Shown here piece after piece: positions 1 to 12,400 of a stretch of 64,000 bases of DNA. The translations under genes were made by a program, and so were the position numbers. Source of the stretch: Ancylostoma caninum (Eukaryota > Nematoda > Chromadorea > Rhabditida > Ancylostomatidae); contig JBAJFG010000549.1 of NCBI GenBank assembly GCA_037903475.1, positions 434,001-498,000 of the forward strand. Reading direction: 5' to 3'. Each line of letters opens with the position of its first letter. Position 1 is the stretch's first letter. Below the pieces are notes generated by a model. It did no database searches, was not told the origin of the DNA, and saw only the letters and a program-made list of their open reading frames with translations.

Positions 1-597
1 CAATAAAATTGATTGAATGATAAATAAAAATAAAATTAGTAGTTGAAATTGATTTGACAAAAACAATTGAGTAAAAGCCATAGTTTATGTTCAGTTTTGT
101 CTATAAGTATTGAAAACCCGCAAATAAGTGCTGGAAATCAGGGAAAAATGTGATTTCTCCAATTCAAGCAGGTATTCCAGGGTTTCTCAACCCATTCCAC
201 CCCCTCTCCTGCGCTCTCGTGATCTACATTTTCTGTCTGGTTTAATTACCCAAGTTACCGTTTTTATTATTTGGAATGCAGAGTTACTACTAGTCCTGCA
301 ACTGATCCGGATTTTCTTTTCTTTTTTTTTTGATTTTCTCACCATTTGAAGCAGGTATATGCTCGTGTCAATTCAATTCCTTCAAAATCCTAGTACACGT
401 ACCTTCCTAGCACACCTGACTTCTTTAAATGTTTTTTTTTGCATAAAGGGTTACTATGCTAAATGAATCATTGAACAACATTATTTTATGTTTCATATTA
501 TTTCATTTATTTATAATTTCTTTCTTTATTTGTTTTCTGTGCTTGGTCAACTATTGGACACTTAAACAAGTAAAGAACAAATCGAAAATCTACTCAC

Positions 598-2935
598 CAT
601 GGGCCTTGATCAACTTGCGCCGTGTGACGACATCAAGTTTATACTTTGGTTTAGGCTTCGGTGTGGATGCATCCAGAGCTAGCGGACTTGATGTAAAGGT
701 TTGTTCAGCAACTCGTTCACCTGATGCAAAATACTGTATTTATTGAATCGAATCTGTAGTTATTAGTAGTATTACTATTGCTATTACTACTACTACATAT
801 ATGTATAATACCACCACTATCAGATAGATTAGATGTTACTACCAACAGTACCAGCGCTCTTACCATTATTATTAGCATGACTTTTACTACTTGATAGTTG
901 ATACCTTCTTGTATTGAATTCAAAAGAAGGTAATCAGTCGTGGGTTGCATATTTATGCAGTTTTTGACGAATTTTCTTTTCACTTTGGGATTTTTTGTTG
1001 TTATTGCAAATGCATGACTTTAAGCAAGAAGAAATACAAACAAACTGCTGCCTGCGTAGGCGAATGGCTAGCTAAATGTTTGAGCAAAAATTGGAAAATT
1101 TGTAAGAAGTTCATGTGTCTCAAGTCGATTTTGAAATAAAAAATGTGCAAAAAAATTGGTAATATTGATTGTAAAGAGTAAAACTGTTAGTATGTAATTG
1201 TCTTGCGAGACTGGACTAGTGTACTTTTATCGTGAAAAAAAAAATGATCTGAATCTTTTTAACCTCCTTGAATCGGTCCCTCTGTGATCTTGACAGTGTA
1301 CTCGGCAGACGGATCGTACGTGAGGAACTGCAACGGAGCAACTTTGAATGATCGCGATCTTTGGAGACGTAGGTAAACATCAATTCATTATTTACTAAGC
1401 CAATGTCAATTTGCAATTTTCACGATGGTCAGGAGTTTTTTTGAGCTGCCTGGGAAAAATGTTGATGTTTGATGTTGTTTTTATAAAATGTGCTCGTTTC
1501 CTCAAGTCAGTGGATTGGTAGTAGATTTTTTCGAAGGCCGTACTAGACGTATTTCTGGGAGGAACGGTAACATTCACAACTAAGTTAAGCTTACTTTACT
1601 TTTCCCGGATGACATTTTTCAGCTAGGTTACTCTCAGGTTCCCCGAAAAACTGAACGTTTAGTCCTGTTGACTTGGTTCGCAAAGGAAGTCTGTCCACTA
1701 CGAGCTGGCTCCACCTTTTTTTCTAGAGGTTACCACTTTAACCTAGTGTGTACTTGAACAGGGAAGGTAGGTGGAGTTTATGCTTACACTTTAAACGAGA
1801 CTTTTCATGGGAAATGAGTCGTTACTTGCATCCCAACTTGAGGATATCCTGATGACTCAGCTGGTTACGCATTCTTGGAATATCAGCTCAAAATTTCTCC
1901 TCAGAAATTGTTTCCTTGGATTAATAAGGAGGTCATTTCGAATAGATTCAACTTAGCCTCGTCTTTTCAGGTTCTCAAGACGGAATAACTGTTTAAAAGC
2001 GTAAATCACATGAAAATTTGGGAGCGGTAAATTTGTAAAAATCAAAGTAAAAAAGCTTCTAAAAAAGTGGTGAAGACCAACTTTAGTGCTTGACCGCAAC
2101 CAATCAAATTATACTCCGCGTTTTGCTCCATTCATTGCGGGGAATTTTACAGCAGCAGCCGAGTTTTGTATGATCTGAACTCACGTTAGGGTCATTCTGT
2201 CCTTTTACGAGTAATCGAGCGCGGCAGTACAGCGTGCCGTTGCTGAACGACGTCGACACGTTGGAGAAGTATTGCTGGCGGAATGTCTGAGAGTAATGTC
2301 ATTAGCACTGATGAAAAACTAAAGTAAAACTAGATTTTTCTGCCAAAGCATCAAATTTTTGGTAAGATGTTGAGGAAACAAAGGAGGTTTAATATAGAAG
2401 AACCTACAGACTCATTGGGAATCCTGAGATGACTAGTTTCCACATTAGTTGGTATGTGAATTGTTGGGGCTTTACCGTCAACAGTTGAACATTCAACACT
2501 AGGCTGAAAAGTGTTGATTAGAATAATCTGCTGACTTACGCTGCTCCAGACATTCCTGCAGTAATTAATCCTAATATTTCTACAAGACTCTGAAGTCCCT
2601 ATAGTTAGAAATCGACCATTCAGCTGAGTAGCTGAAAATTTTGCAAGTTGCTGACTTCCTACTGGAACCTGAATTTCGTCAGTTTTTTTGCCTCCTTCCA
2701 TTAGAGTGAGTCATCCCTGGTAACATCTAAGCTCACAAAAACTTACCGGGCTGACCGTTCCCGAGCCGAATGTAACCGCGATGAAGCGATTGCTCGAGTC
2801 CACCTCAGCACTCAACTCGATATCGATGTAGGAGTCGGAAACAACCCGATAGGAAAACCCGAGTCCTGGTTTTGGAATGTAGCAACCCTTGGTGTGGCCA
2901 CATGTCGATGCGTCGAATTCGGCAAGCGCGAAGGG
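598..2935 (-). CDS. DOMON/cytochrome b561 protein (FRRS1-like), partial, gene 1
   Basis: Five minus-strand exons join in phase: 2747-2935, 2408-2503, 2185-2286, 1264-1327 and 598-720 (189, 96, 102, 64 and 123 bp). They encode one DOMON unit. Its first exon has DASTCGHTKGCYIPKPGLGF, then come VECSTVDG, TFRQQYF with GTLYC, FLTYDPSAEYTVK, and a hinge ending in RRKLIKAH, whose last His matches the first b561 haem ligand of the paralogue at 19635-34206. Exon borders and phases match that paralogue exon for exon. The family couples an extracellular DOMON haem domain to a six-helix b561 core (ferric-chelate reductase 1 type). The b561 exons must lie left of base 1, because none is visible in 1-596. 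The 5' end is also missing: I found no signal-peptide exon between 2936 and the minisatellites. Family is sure; the exact start is unknown. Confidence 0.85.
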
Positions 2936-3212
2936 CTGGAAAAGTGGTTTTGATGGAATCCTACTATATTAAAAGATTTGGTCGCTAATTCCCGAGAACG
3001 CGTCTGTTACTGCGCGTCGACTCTCAGCGCATTGTCGATACGCAGTGTTGTGATGAGTACTTTAAAAAGGGGCCCCTGGCCTAAATTTCCACATTGTCCG
3101 CTTTTTTCTTCCTAGATCTTCATCTTCCTTGTTATAGGGTGACACCTCCCTAAGGGCCGGCGTAGGTTTTAGACTACTTTGCACCTGGGATTATTGATTA
3201 TTTTAGCGATTA

Positions 3213-4066
3213 TATCGATTTTATTGATTTTTCGCTATTTTTGCCCCAGGCGTGGCGAGGACATGTCTACTGGGGTATGTCAGTACGCTGAACACGAATA
3301 TGACAACCGTTTCGTACGGCACTATCGATTTATCGATTTTATTGATTTTTCGCTTGTTTTGCCCCAGTGACGGTGAAGACATGGCTATTGGGGTATGTCA
3401 GTACGCTGAACACGAATATGACAACCGTTTCGTACGGCACTATCGATTTATCGATTTTATTGATTTTTCGCTTGTTTTGCCCCAGTGACGGTGAAGACAT
3501 GGCTATTGGGGTATGTCAATACGCTGAACACGAATATGACAACCGTTTCGTACGGCACTATCGATTTATCGATTTTATTGATTTTTCGCTTGTTTTGCCC
3601 CAGTGACGGTGAAGACATGTCTACTGGGGTATGTCAGTACGCTGAACACGAATATGACAACCGTTTCGTACGGCACTATCGATTTATCGATTTTATTGAT
3701 TTTTCGCTTGTTTTGCCCCAGTGACGGTGAAGACATGGCTACTGGGGTATGTCAATACGCTGAAGACGAATATGACAACCGTTTCGTACGGCACTATCGA
3801 TTTATCGATTTTATTGATTTTTCGCTTGTTTTGCCCCAGTGACGGTGAAGACATGGCTATTGGGGTATGTCAATACGCTGAAGACGAATATGACAACCGT
3901 TTCGTACGGCACTATCGATTTATCGATTTTATTGATTTTTCGCTAATTTTGCCCCTGCGGACGGTGAAGACATGGGGGTATGTCAATACGCTGAACACGA
4001 ATATGACAACCGTTTTGTACAGCACTATCGATTTATCGATTTTATTGATTTTTCGCTATTTTTGCC
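3213..4066. repeat. 118-bp minisatellite, about 7 copies
   Basis: Near-identical units recur at exactly 118 bp in the middle of the array. Each holds ATCGATTTATCGATTTTATT, cgcttgttttgccccagtga and gacaaccgtttcgtacggca. The first and last copies are degenerate, as expected at array edges. Because 118 is not a multiple of three, the overlapping open frames it creates are artefacts. Confidence 0.95.
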
Positions 4067-4341
4067 AGGACCCGAGCAAAGCCGGGTACACAGTCTAGTA
4101 ATAAAAATTCAAAAAATAATGGTGAAACTAAACAACTGGATTCAAAGAATCAAACAGATATAAGATTTTTTTAATCCAGCAAGCCATTCTCAGGGGTGAA
4201 GGGGCTCCCTGCAAATCCGATTTGGAGCCCAATAATCCTAATAATGTCGATTAACGTTACAACAAAATCCTAGCACATGGTTTTGTTTCCTGACATGGTT
4301 TTGAAACGAAGTGGTAGCGCTGTTCCCATCCGTTGGGGTTT

Positions 4342-6290
4342 TTCCTTGATTTTGACTGGGCCAGTGGTAAACATGCGCCGGTCTCAGGTAAAGAGGCACA
4401 CGGGTCCATTGGTCGGGATTTTCCCGCCAGTGGTAAACAGTTGCTGGTCTCAGGTAAAGGGGCACACGGGTCCGTTGGTCAGAATTTTCCCGCCAGTGGT
4501 AAACAGAAAGGGGCGGGTTCGGGGGGCACAGGTGGTAAACAGTTGCTGGTCTCAGGTAAAGGGACACATGGGTCTGTTGGTCAGAATTTTCCCGCCAGTG
4601 GTAAACAGGTGCTGGAATCTGGTAAAGGGTCACACGGGTCCGTTGGTCAGCACTTTCCCTTGGCTTCGACTGGGCCAATGGTAAACAGGCGCCGGTCTCA
4701 GGTAAGGGGGCACACGGGTCCGTTGGTCAGGACTTTCCCTTGGGTTCCACTGGGCCAGTGGTAAACAGTTGCTGGTCCCAGGTAGAGGGGCACACGGGTC
4801 CGTTGGTCAGGACTTTCCCTTGGATTCCACTGGGCCAGTGATAAACAGGTGCTGGTCTCTGGTAAAGGGACACATGGGTATGCTGGTCAGAATTTTCCCG
4901 CCAGTGGTAAACAGGTGCTGGTCTCTGGTAAAGGGGCACATGGGTCGTTGGCCAGAATTTTCTCGTCAGTGGTAAACAGGTGCTGGAATCTGGTAAAGGG
5001 TCACACGGGTCCGTTGGTCAGCACTTTCCCTTGGCTTCGACTGGGCCAATGATAAACACTGGTTTCTTTGGGTGAGCACTTCCCTTGGTTCGACTGGGCC
5101 AATGGTAAACAGGCGCTGGTCTCAGGTAAAGGGGCACACGGGTCAGGACTTTCCTTGGGTTGGGCCAGTGGTAAACAGTTGGGTTCCGTTGGTCCCTTGG
5201 GTTCCACTGGGCCAGTGGTAAACAGTTGCTGGTCTCAGGTAAAGGGGCACACGGGTCCGTTGGTCAGGACTTTCCCTTGGGTTCCACTGGGCCAGTGGTA
5301 AACAGTTGCTGGTTTCAGGTAAAGGGGCACACGGGTCCGTTGGTCAGGACTTTCCCTTGGGTTCCACTGGGCCAGTGGTAAACAGTTGCTGGTCTCAGGT
5401 AAAGGGGCACACGGGTCCGTTGGTCAGGACTTTCCCTTGGGTTCCACTGGGCCAGTGGTAAACAGTTGCTGGTCTCAGGTAAAGGGGCACACGGGTCCAT
5501 TGGTCAGGACTTTTCCTTGGGTTCCACTGGGCCAGTGGTAAACAGTTGCTGGTCTCAGGTAAAGGGGCACACGGGTCCGTTGGTCAGGGCTTTCCCTTGG
5601 GTTCGACTGGACCAATGATAAAAAGGCGCCGACCTCAGGCAAAGGGGCACAAGGGATTTCAGGATTTTCCCTTGGGTTCGACTGGGCCAATGGTAAACAG
5701 GGGCACATGGGTCGTTGGTCAGAATTTTCCCGTCAGTGGTAAATAGGTGCTGGTCTCTGGTAAAGGGACACATGGGTCTGTTGGTCAGAATTTTCCCGCC
5801 AGTGGTAAACAGGTGCTGGACTCTGGTAAAGGGGCACACGGGTCTTTGGTCAGCACTTCCCTTGGGTTCGACTGGGCCAATGGTAAACAGGCGCCGGTCT
5901 CAAGCTAAGGGGCACACGGGTCCGCTGGTCAGGATTTTCCTTTGACTGCGACGCTGTCAGCAGCAAAGTTGCGCCCGTCTCAGGTAAAGGGACACACGTA
6001 TCGCGCCGGTGTCAGATGAAGGGGCACACGTGCCGCGCCGGTCTCAGGTAAAGGGGCACACTTGTCCACTGCGCGGTATTTTCCCTTGGGTTTGACTGGG
6101 CTAGTGGTAAAGTAGCGCTGGTTTTAGGTAAAGGGGCGCACTGGTCCATTGGTCGGAACTTTTCCTTGAGTCCAACTGGGCCAGTAGTGAATTGGCGAGG
6201 TCTGTTGGCCGGGATTTTCCCGTGAGTCCGGCTGGCTGGCTCAGTGGTAAAGCGGCGTTGGCTTCAGGCAAAAGGCAACACGTGTTCATT
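4342..6290. repeat. 80-bp minisatellite, about 24 copies
   Basis: Units contain ggtaaacagttgctggtctc, aggtaaaggggcacacgggt and gttccactgggccagt. From 5201 to 5521 the period is exactly 80 bp. Outside that stretch the copies vary in length and sequence, and the last ones (after 5940) are strongly diverged. The central copies are most alike, suggesting recent local homogenisation. Confidence 0.95.
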
Positions 6291-6757
6291 GGTCGTCAAC
6301 AAAAAGAAGGTCGTGGTCTTCAAAAATTTCAATCAGTCAATTTTGGCATTTTGTGACTCCTCGACAAGCTGTTTGCCACTGTTCAGTTTGAGTTTCTCAG
6401 AATCTAAGGATTAGTTCTATTCAGACAGGTGTTGAGACTGAATGAAGTGCTTAATTAGGTTTGTTTGCAGACACTCTACTCGAACTCTAATACCAACACT
6501 GATAGAATGCGGTGAAACTTTGAGCCAAGGAACTCACGGGGTTACTATCTCGCGCAAAAGCCTAGACAATAACTTGCGCACCCACCTAATGTGTCTCATC
6601 AACCCCGTGGACCACCTCCCTTACTAGAAACTCAAACAAAAGCCTGGACAATAAATTGCGCACCCACCTCATGTATACCGCCAACCCCGTGGACCACCTC
6701 CCTTTCCAGAAACTCGGGCAAAAGCCTAGACAATAATCTACGCACCCCCCCCATGTA

Positions 6758-7301
6758 TAGGGGTATCAAAAAGTTTCCGGCCTCAACCTGTTCCATCCCT
6801 TTTTTCTCAAAACTTTGAGTGCGATCATGTAGCCTAAAATCTTCAAATCCACCATGGCAAGTTTCATGCTCTTCAGCTGACTCATTCAATAATAATGGCC
6901 CTTTTTTCTAACCCAACCATAGTGGGTTTCACATGCTTTTCGACAGCGCACCCGTCCACAGATTAAGAGTTGCGCTTGCTGCCACACGAGAACGTGGATT
7001 CGAATTACTGAATCACATGTCCTATAGTTTGGAACTTGCACCCAGCAACTATTTTCTGTCTGGAAATTTGAAACAGCATCTTCGCACGATGGGACTGGAT
7101 GTCGAAAACGTCAAAGAGTCGGCTGTTGAAAGATACTCTGAGTCAAATGAGGAAAGCAGCTCCTTGAACGGTTTGAAAAAATTCAAATCGAGCCATGAAA
7201 AGTGTGTTAGTGTTCGAGGGACCTGTATTTTACTACAACAAAATTTGCTCGCTGTAGATCTTTTGGAAGTACTCTAGGCCGGAAACTTTTTGATAACCCT
7301 A
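6758..7301 (+). mobile_element. Internally deleted mariner element, 544 bp
   Basis: The terminal inverted repeats are TAGGGGTATCAAAAAGTTTC (left) and its near-perfect complement ending ...ataacccta (right), about 26 matched bases. A TA duplication flanks it at 6756-6757 and 7302-7303. Removing the element and one TA restores the minisatellite unit (catgTAtcccgcc). It holds only the 3' third of a mariner-type transposase, so it is non-autonomous. Confidence 0.9.
6933..7277 (+). pseudogene. Mariner transposase C-terminal fragment
   Basis: The frame encodes the catalytic C-terminal part of a mariner transposase. It shows DSAPVHR (for the family's D-N-A-P-x-H), an intervening helix, then YSLELAPSNYFL (family YSPDLAPSDYFLF, holding the last catalytic Asp) and a K-S-S-H-E-K-C-V end region. 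The last Asp of the mariner DD34D triad appears as Asn (SNYF). The N-terminal DNA-binding region and the first catalytic Asp are missing. It is therefore a broken relic. Confidence 0.85.
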
Positions 7302-9275
7302 TATCCCGCCAACTCCATGGATTGCCTCCCTTCCAAAAAACTCAGGCAAAAGTCTAGAAAATAACTTGCGCATCCACCTCATGTATCTCAGCAACCCCGT
7401 AGATTACCCCCTTTCCAAAAGCTTAGGCATCAACCTGGACAGTAACTTGCGCACCCACCCAATGTTTATCGCCAACCCCGTGGACCACCTCCCTTACTAG
7501 AAACCTCCCTTACTAGAAACTCAAACAAAAGCCCAGACAATAATTTACGCACCCACTCCATGTATCCCGCCAACCCCGTGGGTTGCCTCCCTTCCAAGAA
7601 ACTCGGGCAAAAGTCTAGAAAATAACTTGCGCACCCACCTCATGTATCTCGTCAACCCTGTGGACCAACTCCCTTACTAGAAACTCAGGCAAAAGCCTAG
7701 ACAATAATTTACGCACCCACCCCATGTACCCCGCCAACCCCGTGGATTGCCTCCCTTCCAAGAAACTCAGGCAAAAGTCTACAAAATAACTTACGCACCC
7801 ACCCCATGTATCCCGCCAACCCCATGGATTACCTCCCTTTCCAGAAACTCAAACAAAAGCCTGGACAATAAATTGCGCACCCACCCAATGTTTCTCGCCA
7901 ACCCCGTGGACCACCTCCACTACTAGAAACTCAGGCAAAAGTCCGTATCTCGTCAACTCTGTGGACAACCTCCCTTGCTAGAAACTCAGACAAAAGTCTA
8001 GAAAATAACTTGCGCACCCACCTCATGTATCCCCCCAACCAGTGGATTACATTCCGTTCCAGAAGCTCAGGCAAAAGCCTAAGCAATAATTTACGCACCC
8101 ATCCCATGTATTCCGCCAACACCGTGGATCGCCTCCCCAAGTATCCCACCAATCTCATGAAGCATCTTCGTTTCCTGAGCTTAAGCGAAAAATAACCAAT
8201 AACTTATGCTCCTACTCATTTATACCATCAACCCTGTTGATCATCTCCCTTCCCTAGGCCACGTGGATTTGAGTATTGATCACCTTCTTAATCATCACTT
8301 AGAACTTTTTTGGTTTAGTATAAATGAGCCATGTCGTGTCGGTGAATATCGGTGAGTAATGACGAAGAAGGTTGGTGGAAATAAGCGATCGGGATGCTTA
8401 TTCTCTTTTCACAATAATTTGTTTTCAGTTTTTGTTCAAAACTTTGGGAAAGTATAAAGTTTTTAGAATGAGTTTGGTTTGAATAGAAGGATGGGATAGT
8501 CACATACAGTGGTGATGCTGAGGGTGTGTTTGTATGATTGGCTTACTGAGTTACTGACCGAGTGGTTTGTACAATACAAAAGCAGTTGTGTTCTGTATTT
8601 CACGCTGTCCTTGGTATGCTCGCTGCTCGCGAAAGACAGAGATAGAAACAACAAAACAAATTGATTCACGGATTCTGTGAGTTCTCTTCTCTCATTCGCT
8701 ACGCTATGTGCTCTTTTTCGACTGAATAATGTTATATGTAGATATATTATATGTAGATATACATATACAGTTGTGAGATAGTGTAGCTCGAGTTGAGGGT
8801 GTGAATCTCGCACAACCTGTTGGCGCGCACGAAAAACCACAACGGGTCAATACTGTCACACTACGGAAAGTAGCACAATAACGTGGCTTACGGGGCCACT
8901 AGTATGGATTAAAACCTAAGGCTTCTCTTTGATTGTATAGCTTTATATTGCTTACCGTTTCACTGTATAATAGCACCGTAAGGCCTACTGCTAGATGAAC
9001 CAGCATCTTGCCTGAAATGTGGAAAATTTAGTGTTAAAAAGGCTCAAACTGCCAAGGAGACAGAGTAACGAAATGGCGTCTATGGTGCCGTTATACTCAA
9101 TGTGGAGTGTAGCCACCCTGCGTGGCGCGTCTTCGAAGCGACATCGATTTTGATATGTATTGATTGTCGGCGGCTCGAGCACTAGCGACCAGCGACGCTG
9201 CGCGCAAAATCGATAGGTGTCGAAATAGATGTCACTGGCGACGGCCGCACAGGGACGACTACTACATATTATAAT

Positions 9276-9405
9276 GTCCTGATATTTGCATCAGGACGCT
9301 CTAAAAGTCCCAGATGTGCGATCCTTTGTGCCTTTGTGGTCCATATTGTAAACATATAATCAAGATAGAGGGCGGTATCTCACCAAGACGACCGCCCTCC
9401 CGCTT
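9276..9405. other. Two neighbouring short stem-loops
   Basis: gtcctgat/atcaggac with a 6-base loop (9276-9297), then gagggcggt/accgccctc with a loop of about 14 bases (about 9369-9400). Both are perfect but short. They may be ends of old foldback elements. No gene is recognised nearby. Confidence 0.45.
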
Positions 9406-12400
9406 TTATTCCTGTTTTCGTGGCTCATAGCGAGCACTTGTGGATAAAATCGCAGATAAATCTTGTTATTATCACTGAACCACCGTCTAAGGGATCAGAT
9501 CCCTCCACACTAGTAACTGGTGTGAAGGTAGGAGCCTAGAATCCTACGCGCCAGTACATTTGGTGTTAGGTTTAGCGGCGGTCGTAGAACAATAGGTTGA
9601 CGGATAAACGGTAGCTGAGGTGCCAACTTCCTCCTAGAAATCTCGGGAATCCTCAAATTCAATGAAGTTTTTAACCACACATATTGGGGCAAAAGAGGGA
9701 TTTGGATATAGAAAGAGCTTCAATCAAAATTAAACACCGGTCCGATCAATTAACGAAAGTGCATACAAGAAAGATGAACAGTAGCATAGGAATGCTAACA
9801 ATTAAGACTATTTCCCGGCGAAAAATCTGTTGAAAAATTGGAAAAATCAGAAAAAATTGAAATCGTAACACCTTATTTATTGTTGGGAAAGAGAAACTGT
9901 TCCATAGGGATGCAATCTTGACTGCAGAACAACAGATACTGGTTTCTTAAATTATGTAGTCTCTCTCAAATTCGCCGAATATAGTGGTAAATCAACGATG
10001 GATGGCTGCACGTGATTTGCACTGCCATCTTGCTGGAAACTGAAATCTGCTGCGATGCCTTCCATTTTTTTGCTTGTTTGCTCAACTTGCTAGTCACTTA
10101 GCAGAGTTATCATGAGCCTAGTTGTAAGTTATGGATTGGAGCCAGTTTAAGATTCACTGTTGAACTCAGATGAAAGTTCATAGGGCGGTAACTTCCACGA
10201 ATCGTTCGAAATTTGCTGAGTAGTTGCGAAGAGATATCTTGTCAAGAATGGTTGGGGCAAGGAAGACGAATGCAAAAAAAACGATATTTCGAGATGAATA
10301 TATAAACTAAACACTGTAGATTGAAAAGTTCTGGAATCCGGAGAAGCGTTGTCAAACTTATGCTTATTTAATATTTCGTGAGACTTTGGAAAAAAATGAA
10401 TATTTACATAAAGTTGCTTTTGAAGGCGAAGGCAAGTAAGTATGTAGTATGTAGACTGAGAAGTGAAAACCAGTTCTCGTATTGTGGAATTGCCTACCTA
10501 TACCTCGTCAGATTAGGTTTTCCACCTTTTTAGGAAAGAAATCAGAGGGAAATTTTTTTAGGGTGCGAAAGTGCGGAGAATTGAGTTTTCTCTAGCAAAA
10601 TCCTGAATTACGTCAAGTATTTAACAATAAATGTAACGGATTGAGATAATGTGAGAGATGAGAATAGTATAATATTTTTATCAGTTGCTAATTGCCTATT
10701 ATAACAGTACCATGAGAGGATTTCGGGGACCGGATTTTTCACATGGACAAAGTTGGCAAATTTCAAGCCTGCATCTAAACTTTCCTACTTATTAATCCTT
10801 TCAACAAAAAGAAACTGGTAATAAGTTACTATTCATGTACTTCTCGGACCATCTTCTCAATTACGTCGCAACGTTTAGGCTTTGAAAATCAGTTATAATA
10901 AACAAGGAACAAAACGTCCGCAATCGCCGTGGCAATGAAATGCGCCAAAGTTTACTGGTGCCACATTGCGCCCCAGGAGAGATAGCGCTGGGATCTCCGG
11001 GTGCGCACCATCGCAGATGTTTGCCGCTGGATGAGGAAGTGGCGACAAAAACAAACGAAGCGAAACAATTCGGTCGGAATAGAGTCACTGCTGAGCCAGT
11101 TGAAATTGATTCTATTAATTCCAGCGGAAAAGTAGCTGACACACTAAATAAGTGCCGTTATGCGGAGATAGAGATCGTGACGATAATTTTTGAGGCCTTT
11201 GAGGCTTTCTCATTACTGTCACAGCTTTAACCTATATGTCAAGAGTGAAAAGTGCTGTCAGATAACGGCAGAAGGTTCTGAGAGGTCATCACTGTTAGCG
11301 CGCTTGTCATGTTTGTTTAGCCAGTCAATGGATAATAGCCATTGATTATTCAGTGATTCCCATCCATTCGACGAGCGAACATAGGAAGCAAGCACTTTGT
11401 TCTGCTAGAATGGCTGCATTAATCATAAATACATTCCCAGCCAAGTACACTGCATAGGCTCTATGGAAAAAAAAGTTTTTTGGTGTCTTACTTTTGCAAA
11501 AATTAACTCAAGTGGAAAAGTAGGGGGAAAAGGAGGACAGTAGTTGGAGAATTAGGCAAATTGTGCAGGAAAAACTTAAACAAGAACATCAAAAAGTGTT
11601 TTCCAAGAAATTTCGCAGGTTATATGTAATGACAATAGGGTACCTTTCAAGAAATATCCAGTAGGTTGTCGGAAACGTTTCTCGCCACTCTCTTCCTCTC
11701 CTCGCCAATCTTTTCGCAGTTGTTCAAGAACTTTCTATCCGTAACGTATATCGTATATAAAAGCTGGACAATAGGCTTTTCATATCCAAATTTCCCCCCG
11801 CTTTCCGTCACGGTTATGGCCGAGGAAATCGTCTTTGCATTGATTAGAAGCATACTTAGCTGCTCGTGCTTTCAGAATTCATAGAACACGGTAACGAAAG
11901 CAATGCAGCAAAAAATGTACGTCGTAAGATAGGCCCCTCCACAGGCTCCTACTACACTGCAAACGTTTGGTCCCGCAGGTTTGAAGACGGCGATGCCGTT
12001 TTGAGATAAACTAGGATTTGGTCGACCGGCCGAGGTGGTTAGAGAGCGTCTTCTGGAGCTCTTTGAAGAAGGGCTGCGGCGTGATGCCAGTGAGCTAATA
12101 AAGGAACTTCGATGCTATCAAAAAAAAAACAGTGGCTGCTCTTCTACATCGCTTCAGAGAGGCAAGGGAATGTGACTCATGTATTCATCCTGATCTGAGC
12201 TGCCATAGCCTCAAGTGATAAGAGATATACCTAGACTTTTTGAATTTTCAACGGCCTACTGGTTCGCTCAACAACTTGGTTAGTAGTGGCGAGAAGTGGG
12301 TCTCCTGGGTAATTCACATGAGAAATTGTGGATGGCTTGGTCGCTGGTAAGCTGGGATTCTAGTGGCAAAACGAGAACTCTATTCACAGAAGGCAATGCT

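Larger units (their letters stand above)
6545..8260. repeat. 82-bp minisatellite interrupted by a mariner element
   Basis: Units carry gcgcacccacctcatgta, ccaaccccgtggaccacctc and caaaagcctagacaataa. Landmarks repeat every 82 bp (6576, 6658, 6740). The array is split at 6758-7301 by a transposon and continues on the other side in register with the same unit. It is the third unrelated tandem array within about 5 kb. Confidence 0.93.

Noticed and set aside
1..597. Search for the gene 1 b561 exons at the left edge
   Set aside because: No minus-strand frame with the ILMILAW-like helix or VHR motif is present; these exons must lie outside the window.
721..745. Alternative acceptor for the gene 1 hinge exon (aatacag, adding YFAS)
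   Set aside because: It needs phase 0, but the preceding exon ends in phase 1. The acceptor at 721 keeps the paralogue's phase.
1328..1400. Alternative start of the gene 1 FTY exon at MFTYVSKDRD
   Set aside because: No acceptor lies in the right phase, and the frame leaves the family pattern. The acceptor gttgcag at 1328 gives FLTYDPSAEYTVK with the expected length and phase.
2530..2631. Possible additional gene 1 exon between acceptor tttcag (2631) and donor gtaagt (2530)
   Set aside because: It has good splice sites, but it is out of phase with both neighbours and has a stop in the needed frame. The direct join of 2747 to 2503 matches the paralogue exactly.
3179..4163. Series of overlapping open frames with repeated FVRHYRFIDFIDF
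   Set aside because: They come from the 118-bp minisatellite, whose unit length is not a multiple of three; no splice or start context supports them.
4238..6289. Open frames on both strands through the 80-bp array
   Set aside because: Repeat artefacts. Both strands are open at once and the products have no family features.
12022..12060. tRNA-like cgaccggccgaggtggttag
   Set aside because: It resembles an A-box region only; no B-box or acceptor stem follows at tRNA spacing.
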